Assembly: GCA_039819185.1 (NCBI GenBank)
Contig: JBCBSK010000182.1
Location: 1 to 6,393 of the forward strand
Length of the DNA stretch: 6,393 nt
Direction: 5' to 3'
Source: JBCBSK01 sp039819185
GTDB lineage: Bacteria; Pseudomonadota; Alphaproteobacteria; Rhizobiales; Tepidamorphaceae
Below are positions 1 through 5,612 of this stretch, one piece after another. Each line of letters begins with the position of its first letter. Position 1 is the stretch's first letter. A program made the translations under genes and the position numbers. A model generated the notes under the pieces. The model was not told the origin of the DNA. It did no database searches and saw nothing but the letters and a program-made list of their open reading frames with translations.

Positions 1-207
1 AGCGGATCGCAGGCTCCATCAACTCGCCGAGCGCCATGGTGCCGAAGCGGTCAAGCGCTTCCTGATAGGCCCACAGCGAGCGCGGTGTGGTGATTGCGCC
101 ATAGCCGGTCTCGTTGACACGGCCCTCAAGGATAAAGCCCCAGCCGTCGTCCGCTTCGCGCTCGATCAGCGCTTCCCACATGTCGGGCGTCACCGCCAGG
201 GGGGCGC
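1..207 (-). pseudogene. Inverted N-terminal fragment of the GGT-family gene
   Basis: Read on the minus strand, this stretch is open throughout. It gives a GGT-like sequence beginning APLAVTPDMWEALIERE, continuing through DGWGFILEGRVNETGYG and ending at GELMEPAIR at the window edge. The first 27 residues come from the spacer and belong immediately before the residues encoded from 208 on the plus strand. In family proteins this region lies roughly 70-80 residues after the start, so the signal peptide and the start codon are not in the window. The fragment duplicates part of the plus-strand gene and is unlikely to be an independent gene. It is useful because it restores sequence missing from the plus-strand copy. 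Confidence 0.8.
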
Positions 208-331
208 GGCCGTGTCAACGAGACCGGCTATGGCGCAATCACCACACCGCGCTCGCTGTGGGCCTATCAGGAAGCGCTTGACCGCTTCGGCACCATGGCG
301 CTCGGCGAGTTGATGGAGCCTGCGATCCGCT
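1..331. repeat. 124-bp perfect inverted repeat with 83-bp spacer (fold-back)
   Basis: Bases 1-124 are the exact reverse complement of 208-331, with no mismatch found by eye; each pair of coordinates sums to 332. The spacer is 125-207. The left arm starts at the first base of the window, so the repeat may be longer. Both arms encode the same part of a GGT-family protein in opposite directions. The spacer read on the minus strand is the natural upstream continuation of that protein. A perfect repeat of this kind with a short spacer at a sequence end is typical of fold-back chimeras from multiple-displacement amplification or of misassembly. A genuine recent inverted duplication is the alternative. 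Confidence 0.95.
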
Positions 332-1524
332 ATGCGCAGGACGGGTTCAAGATCAGGCCGCATGTCAGCACGTTCTGGAACGAACCGGCCCGGGCCGGCC
401 GGCTTCCAAACATCGGCGTTGTCTCGGCACTGCCGGCAACGGCGAAGATCTACTGCCGCGGCGACGGCACGGTGAAAGGCATCGGCGACGTCTTACGCAA
501 TCCCGATATGGGTCGAACCTACCGGGCAATCGCGGAAAAGGGCATCACCGCGTTTTACGAGGGCGAAATCGCCGACCGGATCGTCGCCGACATGGCGGCA
601 TATGGCGGCCTGATCTCCCGCGACGATCTTGCATCTTGTGCACCTGAGGAAAATCCGCCGCTCTGGGGCAGCTACCGTGGTTACGATCTTGCCACAAACC
701 AGCCGCCAGGCGGCGGCGTGCAACTGGTTCAGATGCTCAACATTCTTGAGCAGTTCGACCTCAAGGCACTCGGCCACAACTCGCCGGACTATGTCCGCGT
801 GGTGTCGGAAGCGATGAAAATCGCGACTCGCGACAAGGATGCGCACGTTGGCGATCCACACTTCTTCGATGTGCCGCTCACGTGGCTGACGTCCAAAGAC
901 TATGCGAAGGAGCAAGCCGACCGCATCAAGGCCGGTGACATGGCTGAGGTGCCGCGGCTGAACTCCGGCGGGCCTGAAAGCAAGCACACGACTCAGGTCT
1001 CCGTGGTCGACAGGTCGGGCACCTGCGTGACCATGACCCATACTCTAGGTCAGCCGTCCGGCGTCGTCACCGACGGCCTCGGATTTATGTATAATGGCGC
1101 CATGGCGGTGTTCGACCCTCGCCCCGGCCGGGCGGGATCTTTGGCACCTGGCAAGGCACGGTTCTCGGCACTGTCTCCCTCGATCGTCTTCAAGGATGGC
1201 CGCCCGGTTCTCGTGCTCGGCGCGCCGGGCGCGACCTACATCACTATGGGCAATTTGCAGGTCATTCTGAACGTTCTCGACTTCGGCATGACGGCACAGG
1301 AAGCCGTCAGCGCGCCACGCTTTGCGGCGGTGTCGAACACGATCGAACTGTCGAACCGCATCCTCCGACGTACCGAGGCAGACCTTGCAAGGCGCGGTTA
1401 TTCCGTGTTCCGGCACCCGGAGAGTTACAAGTTCGCCTGGGTGCATGCGATCCGCATCAGCGCCGGCGGAGCGCTTGACGGCGGCGCCGATCCCGCGACC
1501 GACGGTATGGTGCTCGCGGTCTGA
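208..1524 (+). CDS. Gamma-glutamyltranspeptidase family protein, 5'-truncated
   Basis: This is an N-terminal nucleophile hydrolase of the GGT family. Such proteins are normally exported and cut themselves into a large and a small subunit, and classical members hydrolyse or transfer gamma-glutamyl groups from glutathione. About 438 residues are visible from 208, against roughly 530-590 for the family. The ATG at 295 lies inside the conserved large-subunit sequence (ALDRFGTMALGELMEPAI) and is not the true start. The self-cleavage and catalytic Thr is codon 988-990, first Thr of TTQVSVVD, leaving a 178-residue small subunit. Other family landmarks are the GDP and NILEQFD segments, SALSPSIVFKDGRP, GAPGA, and the C-terminal GADPATDGM. 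Compared with E. coli GGT from memory, Thr409 is kept, but Asn411 is Gly, Gln430 is Ala, Asp433 is Val, Ser463 is Ala and Gly484 is Ala. The position of Arg114, seen in the inverted fragment, is Pro. The substrate may therefore not be glutathione. The gene is cut off by the fold-back at 207/208. Confidence 0.88.
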   Translation, partial: GRVNETGYGAITTPRSLWAYQEALDRFGTMALGELMEPAIRYAQDGFKIRPHVSTFWNEPARAGRLPNIGVVSALPATAKIYCRGDGTVKGIGDVLRNPDMGRTYRAIAEKGITAFYEGEIADRIVADMAAYGGLISRDDLASCAPEENPPLWGSYRGYDLATNQPPGGGVQLVQMLNILEQFDLKALGHNSPDYVRVVSEAMKIATRDKDAHVGDPHFFDVPLTWLTSKDYAKEQADRIKAGDMAEVPRLNSGGPESKHTTQVSVVDRSGTCVTMTHTLGQPSGVVTDGLGFMYNGAMAVFDPRPGRAGSLAPGKARFSALSPSIVFKDGRPVLVLGAPGATYITMGNLQVILNVLDFGMTAQEAVSAPRFAAVSNTIELSNRILRRTEADLARRGYSVFRHPESYKFAWVHAIRISAGGALDGGADPATDGMVLAV

Positions 1525-1549
1525 GCAGGCTGGTCGTCGCGTTGCTCAG

Positions 1550-1578
1550 TTGCCTTGGCACGCGAGTCGAACTATATC
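1550..1578 (+). promoter_or_regulatory. Candidate trcR promoter containing a GANTC site
   Basis: A TTGCCT at 1550-1555 and a TATATC at 1573-1578 are separated by 17 bases, a plausible housekeeping-sigma promoter in the 157-base gap before trcR. The spacer holds GAGTC at 1564-1568, a target of the alphaproteobacterial cell-cycle methyltransferase CcrM (GANTC). The leader would be about 100 bases. GANTC also occurs elsewhere in the window, so the placement may be chance. Confidence 0.35.
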
Positions 1579-1663
1579 TCGACCATTCCCCGACATTTGC
1601 GGAGATAGCGGCCCCGCCGGGCGCGCGCCCCAGGGTTTCCTGTGCGGCGACACGGCGCGGCAT

Positions 1664-1670
1664 AGGGAGG
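1664..1670 (+). promoter_or_regulatory. Shine-Dalgarno of trcR
   Basis: The purine-rich AGGGAGG ends 11 bases before the ATG at 1682. It is the only strong ribosome binding site in the gap. It supports 1682 as the start over any of the upstream in-frame starts, which lie inside the GGT gene. Confidence 0.7.
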
Positions 1671-1681
1671 ACTTATTCATC

Positions 1682-2422
1682 ATGACCGCACAACAGCTTC
1701 TGATGCCCAAGGCGACAGCCGTCTGGCTTGTTGAGAACACCGCGCTGACCTTCAAGCAGATCGCTGATTTCTGCCAACTACACGAACTCGAAGTTCAGGC
1801 GATCGCCGATGACGAGGCCGATCGCGGGATGAAAGGGCTGAATCCGATCACATCCGGACAGTTGAGCCAGGAGGAGATCGACAAGGGCCAGGCAGATCTG
1901 GCCTACAAGCTGAAGCTCGCCCCGCCAAAAGTCGTTCTACCGCAGACCAAGTCGAAGCGTGGCCCGCGCTACACGCCGGTGTCGCGCCGCCAGGACCGTC
2001 CAAATGCAATCATGTGGCTGGTGCGCAACCACCCCGAACTCAAGGATGCCCAGATCATCCGGCTCGTCGGCACCACCAAGCATACGATCGGCCAAATCCG
2101 CGAGCGCACCCATTGGAACGCCGCCAATCTACAGCCGCTCGATCCGGTCAGCCTTGGCCTGTGTTCACAGCTTGAACTTGACATGGAAGTGCGCAAGGCC
2201 GCCAAGGATGCGCCCGCCCATGCGCCAATCGACGGCCCGACACTATTGTCAGCCGATGAAACGACCACAGCTCCCAACCTGCAGCCGCGCGATGCCAAAA
2301 GTGTGTTCGACACGCCGGGATCGGATTCAGAGCCTAAGCCCGCGCCGGAAGACGACGACATTGACGCGGATGCGGTCTTCGCCAAGCTCAAGGGCCTCAA
2401 ACTTGACGGCGACGAGAACTGA
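1682..2422 (+). CDS. trcR: Cell cycle transcriptional regulator TrcR (DUF1013)
   Basis: The 246-residue protein matches the DUF1013 family, annotated as TrcR, a cytoplasmic cell-cycle transcription regulator of Alphaproteobacteria. Recognisable family segments are LLMPKATAVWLVENTALTF at the start, RGPRYTPVSRRQDRPNAI (about 94-110), WLVRNHPELKDAQI (112-125) and RTHWNAANLQPLDPVSLGLC (142-161). Two helix-turn-helix-like stretches, about 13-42 and 110-139, resemble each other, which suggests an internal duplication. The tail from about 210 is acidic and low in complexity (several Asp and Glu), followed by a short helix-like end (VFAKLKGLKLDGDEN). The ATG at 1682 was chosen for its ribosome binding site and because the family begins with this Met. 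The reading frame stays open upstream to 1322, but that part overlaps the GGT gene and has no family similarity. The gene has its own upstream gap and is probably transcribed alone. No truncation is seen. Confidence 0.93.
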   Translation: MTAQQLLMPKATAVWLVENTALTFKQIADFCQLHELEVQAIADDEADRGMKGLNPITSGQLSQEEIDKGQADLAYKLKLAPPKVVLPQTKSKRGPRYTPVSRRQDRPNAIMWLVRNHPELKDAQIIRLVGTTKHTIGQIRERTHWNAANLQPLDPVSLGLCSQLELDMEVRKAAKDAPAHAPIDGPTLLSADETTTAPNLQPRDAKSVFDTPGSDSEPKPAPEDDDIDADAVFAKLKGLKLDGDEN

Positions 2423-2542
2423 CGTCGGTCAGCACCGCGATTGAGCGCATCTTTGTCGCCGTGTGCTCGCTCTCCTATCGCCTCTTTGCCGCATTTCCGA
2501 TCCGTTCTGCTCTTAAGTCTTGCCGTGAGCCCGCCAAGAACC

Positions 2543-2581
2543 TGCGGATGGCGCATAACACAGTGATCATGGCCATCCGCA
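2543..2581 (+). promoter_or_regulatory. Perfect 10-bp hairpin upstream of the methyltransferase gene
   Basis: TGCGGATGGC at 2543-2552 is exactly complementary to GCCATCCGCA at 2572-2581, with a 19-base loop. The second arm ends 18 bases before the GTG start at 2600. No run of T follows, so it is not a usual intrinsic terminator. It could be an RNA structure in the 5' leader acting on translation, or a dyad operator in the DNA. Seen directly as an inverted repeat; the function is inference. Confidence 0.5.
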
Positions 2582-2599
2582 TCGAACCGTGAATCCACC

Positions 2600-3244
2600 G
2601 TGCCGATGATGAGCAAAGAGTCGAGACTGTTTCGGCGGCAGATCCGTAAGAATCCGCTGCAAGTCATGGCGCTTGCCCGGTCAACGCGATGGCTTGCCTC
2701 TGAAATGGTCGCAGGCCTCTTCCCGGAAAACGGACCGGTTATCGAGCTGGGGCCAGGAACGGGTGCCTTCACGCGCGAGATCCTGGCGCGCGGGATCGCC
2801 CCGGCCAACCTTTATCTTGTCGAAATCAACCCGGCCTTCTGTGGCCATCTGCGTGCAACGTTCCCCGGTGTTCATGTGCTCGAAACGTCTGCCGACAGGC
2901 TGGATGCCTTGCCGGTGTTGGATGCCCAGGCCGTAATTTCGGGTCTGCCGCTTTTGTCCATGCCGCCCGACATACAAAACGCCATTCTTGCCAGCGCGTT
3001 CGAGCGACTGGCACAAGATGGCTTCGTGGCCCAATTCACGTATGGCGTGACGCCGCCGGTCCATCGCAACGTCCGAAAAGAGCTTGGCCTGACCTGGACG
3101 GTGAGCCAACGGATTTGGCGGAATCTGCCACCCGCGCGCGTCTACAGATTTCGCGCTGGTCAAGAGGTCGCGGATCGAGAGATGTTCAGCACGTCAAATC
3201 TCGGATTTCGCGGCTTGCATCAGCCCCGACCGCAAGCTATATGA
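2600..3244 (+). CDS. PmtA-like phospholipid N-methyltransferase (class I SAM-dependent)
   Basis: A 214-residue S-adenosylmethionine-dependent methyltransferase resembling the rhizobial-type PmtA group. Those enzymes methylate phosphatidylethanolamine towards phosphatidylcholine at the cytoplasmic membrane. The SAM-binding motif I is VIELGPGTGAFTREIL (47-62), followed by an acidic end of strand 2 in LYLVEINP (Glu75). Typical of the PmtA-like group are the segments VISGLPLLSMPP (112-123), FVAQFTYG (142-149) and NLPPARVYRFR (175-185). There is no signal peptide or membrane segment. Relatives usually stop shortly after the YRFR segment, whereas this protein runs on for about 29 residues without clear similarity, so the end may have drifted through a late frameshift or stop loss. 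The start could be the GTG at 2600 or the ATG at 2606 or 2609; no strong ribosome binding site decides. Ribosomal RNA dimethyltransferase-like proteins share motif I but not the later motifs. The lipid substrate is inferred, not shown. Confidence 0.75.
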   Translation: MPMMSKESRLFRRQIRKNPLQVMALARSTRWLASEMVAGLFPENGPVIELGPGTGAFTREILARGIAPANLYLVEINPAFCGHLRATFPGVHVLETSADRLDALPVLDAQAVISGLPLLSMPPDIQNAILASAFERLAQDGFVAQFTYGVTPPVHRNVRKELGLTWTVSQRIWRNLPPARVYRFRAGQEVADREMFSTSNLGFRGLHQPRPQAI

Positions 3245-3280
3245 CGACAGCGTGACGCTTCGGTGTTTTGACACTGAGCT

Positions 3281-3310
3281 TTGTCACGTCAGCGATTTCC
3301 TGATTTTTAT
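3281..3310 (+). promoter_or_regulatory. Candidate promoter of the initiator tRNA
   Basis: TTGTCA at 3281-3286 and TTTTAT at 3305-3310 with an 18-base spacer lie about 45 bases before the tRNA. The match is moderate. A TTGACA at 3268-3273 is an alternative -35 element but has no good -10 partner. Confidence 0.3.
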
Positions 3311-3355
3311 CGACAGGAGTTCGGCATGGGCCGAGCATCGCTTGTTGTTTGGTGA

Positions 3356-3433
<78 letters not shown>

Positions 3434-3438
3434 CGAAT

Positions 3439-3469
3439 ACCACACTCCCTCATCTGGAGTGTGGTTTTT
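3439..3469 (+). terminator. Intrinsic terminator of the tRNA gene
   Basis: A perfect 10-bp stem, ACCACACTCC (3439-3448) with GGAGTGTGGT (3456-3465), has a 7-base loop and is followed by a T-run (3465-3469). It starts six bases after the tRNA CCA end. Confidence 0.9.
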
Positions 3470-3534
3470 GCGTTTTGAGCCCGGTGCAGCTCCCGAATAG
3501 CCTGATTTTTGCGCCGCTTTTCTTGTTTTTCTGA

Positions 3535-4317
3535 ATCGATGCCGAAGCGCCGGGCAACGCGTTGGCCGAGGCGGCCGCTAGCCTATTGCCAGCGTCGACA
3601 ACCCCAGACTTTTTGCCGCCGTCCGATGGTGGCAATGAGCCGTCGCCGCTGCCGGACGGCGCCTCGCAGAATATGCAGGACCGCAAGCTGGATTTCCTCG
3701 AGGACGGACCCGACCCGGACATCTACAATCCACATGCCCTGCAGGAGCCGACCTCGCCCTATCAGGTCATGGCGGGCACGATCATCGCTGCCAGTCTGGT
3801 CACAGGTCTCAATTCCGATCTGCCCGGGCAGGTCATCGCCCAGGTTACCGAGCATGTTTACGATACGGTGACCGGCGAACACTTGCTGATCCCGCAGGGG
3901 ACCCGGCTGATCGGCCGATACGACAGCAACATCGCCTTCGGTCAGGAACGCGCGCTCGTCGTCTGGCAACGGCTTATCCTGCCGAACGGCACCTCGATTG
4001 TGGTCGACAATCTGCCGGGCGTCGACGTTGCCGGGCAGGCGGGGCTGGAAGACGAGGTGGATTTCCACACCTGGCGGTTGCTGAGAGGCATCGCCCTGTC
4101 GACTCTGTTGGGCACCGGCAGCGAACTCGCCACGCGCGACGACGAGGACGCGCTGATTGCGGCCGGTCGCGAGAGTGCGTTCGAGAGCGCCAACGATGTC
4201 GGCCAGGAAATCACCCGCCGCAATCTCGACATCCAGCCGACGATCCGGGTGCGGCCCGGCTTCCCGCTTCGTGTGATCGTCAATCGCGATTTGATCCTGC
4301 GGCGGTACACTGAGTGA
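3535..4317 (+). pseudogene. trbI: TrbI (VirB10 family) conjugal transfer protein, N-terminally truncated
   Basis: TrbI is the VirB10-like part of the type IV secretion channel of conjugative plasmids and integrative conjugative elements, spanning from the inner membrane to the outer-membrane pore. Only the C-terminal periplasmic/outer-membrane part is present. With the first possible start, TTG at 3562, it has 251 residues against roughly 400 or more for the family. The cytoplasmic head, the membrane segment and most of the proline-rich linker are missing. The VirB10 domain is well kept: SPYQVMAGTIIAASLVTGL (65-83), NSDLPGQVIAQV (84-95), LIPQGTRLIGRYDS (109-122), ALVVWQRLILPNGT (131-144), DFHTWRLLRGIALSTLLG (167-184) and IQPTIRVRPGFPLRVIVNRD (224-243). 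An in-frame stop at 3532 closes the frame upstream, and no ribosome binding site precedes the TTG. The C-terminal part has no internal stop, so decay is recent or confined to the front end. Without its membrane anchor it is unlikely to work in a channel. Confidence 0.85.
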
Positions 4318-4321
4318 AAGC

Positions 4322-4612
4322 GTGAGCTTGCCGATGCCCGACCTAAAACTCCCGAAGCTGCCCAAGATTGACACCGTCCGGCTGAACATCGTGGTGCCGA
4401 CGGACCTGTACGAGCGTTTGGAACTCTATGCTCGTATCTATTCGGAAACCTATGGCGAACCGGTGGACCTGAAACGTCTCATGCCGCACATGTTGGAGCG
4501 ATTCCTGACAAGCGACCGGGAGTTTCAACGGCGCATGGCCAAGTTGTCCAGGCAGCAACGGTCTGGGCCCCCAACCGACGGCCGCGCCATCAGGGACGGG
4601 AATAGCGGTTAG
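4322..4612 (+). CDS. DUF2274 family small protein downstream of trbI
   Basis: A 96-residue protein of the DUF2274 type, a small family of unknown function usually encoded directly after trbI in trb conjugation clusters. The conserved core is TVRLNIVVPTDLYERLELYA (18-37) and PVDLKRLMPHMLERFLTSDR (47-66). It lies 4 bases after the trbI stop, as in an operon. The strand-helix pattern at the front (VRLNIVVP, then a helix with LYERLELYARIY) resembles ribbon-helix-helix DNA-binding proteins, but that is only a resemblance by eye. The start may be the GTG at 4322 or the ATG at 4334; neither has a clear ribosome binding site. The tail after about 75 is polar and probably disordered. The gene appears intact, but with trbI truncated and the rest of the cluster gone it may have no role. 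Its stop overlaps the restored stop of the convergent LysR gene. Confidence 0.75.
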   Translation: MSLPMPDLKLPKLPKIDTVRLNIVVPTDLYERLELYARIYSETYGEPVDLKRLMPHMLERFLTSDREFQRRMAKLSRQQRSGPPTDGRAIRDGNSG

Positions 4613-5489
4613 AGACCGGCTGCGGCGCACGCTCGGTTGAACAGTCGCAACAAGTCTGTCGCCCGTTCGTCATCGCGAACGGCGGCCGCGATCTGCAGCT
4701 CCGGCGCCGGTGGTGCGAAGGGCCGGACGGTAACTGGCGCGGCCTGGTCGATCTCCAGCGACGACGGGACGAACGCTATGCCATAGCCATGACAAGTGCC
4801 ATGCTGGCTTGGTGAGAGAATGTATACTGGTCCGCCACCGGAGCCTTGCCCTCGACCGTAAGCGCGTCGACAATCTGATGATACGCACCGCTACCAAATT
4901 CGGCATGGGGCAGGATCAGCTTCTCATTGGCCAGGCATCTCGGGCAGAGCACAGCTTCGTTCGCCAAGGCGTGCTCCTCCGGCAGCAACACGACCAAAGA
5001 CTCGCGCCACAACGGTTGGACGATCAATCCAGGTACGTCGACCGGAGGGATGACGATCCCCGCGTCAAGACGGCCATGAAGCAACAACTGGACTTGCAGT
5101 GACGTTGGCAGTTCGGTGGTTGGAGCCTTCTCCGACGGGACAATCGCCCAAAGTGCCCTAAGAAAACGATCGACCAACCGGCTCGACCCGCTCCCCGCGA
5201 CGCCGAGTCTAGTGGATGGCAAGTGATCGCTGGCGGCATCGCGCGCTGCTGCTCCGGCTCGGTCAACGAGATACAAAATGATCCGCGCGTCGCGTAGCAA
5301 CTGTTCCCCAGCTGGCGTCAGTCGGAGCCGCCGGTCGGAGCGGTCGAAAAGCTTGGCACCGACATCAATTTCCAGGTTCGAAATCGCACGGCTTAACGGC
5401 GGTTTCTGAATACCAAGTCGATCGGACGCTTTCCGCAGATTGAGCTCTTCGGCAGCGGCAACGAAATAACGAAGAGCGCGGATTTCCAT
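4609..5489 (-). pseudogene. LysR-type transcriptional regulator, frameshifted near the C-terminus
   Basis: The protein starts with a standard LysR winged helix-turn-helix: MEIRALRYFVAAAEELNLRK, ASDRLGIQKPPLSRAISNLE, then GAKLFDRSDRRLRLTPAGEQLL (residues 1-65). It continues into the effector-binding domain. The reading frame ends early at a TAG (4776-4778) after 237 residues, against about 300 for the family. Just past the break, another minus frame, open without stops to TAA at 4609-4611, encodes the missing end: GYGIAFVPSSLEIDQ, then VRPFAPPAPELQIAAAVRDD, then about 20 more residues. The family pattern around VMAGYGIA suggests a small deletion, perhaps 4 bases, near 4786-4794, where GGC repeats occur. 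A sequencing error would look the same. Restored, the protein would have about 294 residues and end overlapping the DUF2274 stop. The inducer is unknown. It may belong to the conjugation module or serve the acyl-CoA hydratase gene upstream on the same strand. Confidence 0.85.
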
Positions 5490-5612
5490 CTTGTCAGGGC
5501 GTGATTGCCCTTTCCCTCCAGCGACAGACTAGCTTCGACGCGGACATGCCGTCCGGCTTAGTGCGCGCCCCGCCATTGCTGTCGACCACCTGCTTGACCG
5601 GCATTAATGCGT

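Noticed and set aside
295..297. ATG as the true start of the GGT gene
   Set aside because: It lies within conserved large-subunit sequence; family similarity continues in frame upstream to 208 and further on the inverted fragment.
1322..1681. Upstream extension of the trcR reading frame
   Set aside because: It overlaps the end of the GGT gene in another frame, has no DUF1013 similarity, and the ribosome binding site points to 1682.
2419..2432. CTGAC-N4-GTCAG hairpin at the trcR stop as a terminator
   Set aside because: The stem is only 5 bp and no T-run follows.
4670..4906. Minus-strand 78-residue open frame within the LysR gene
   Set aside because: It is an out-of-frame reading of the LysR gene with no recognisable similarity.
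5370..5386. CAGGTTCGAAATC-like string resembling the tRNA T-arm, possible attR
   Set aside because: It lies inside the conserved helix-turn-helix coding region of the LysR gene and the match is short, so it is explained by coding sequence.
5496..5511. AGGGC-N6-GCCCT dyad just upstream of the LysR start as an autoregulatory site
   Set aside because: Five-base arms are expected by chance in GC-rich DNA, and no supporting promoter was seen.
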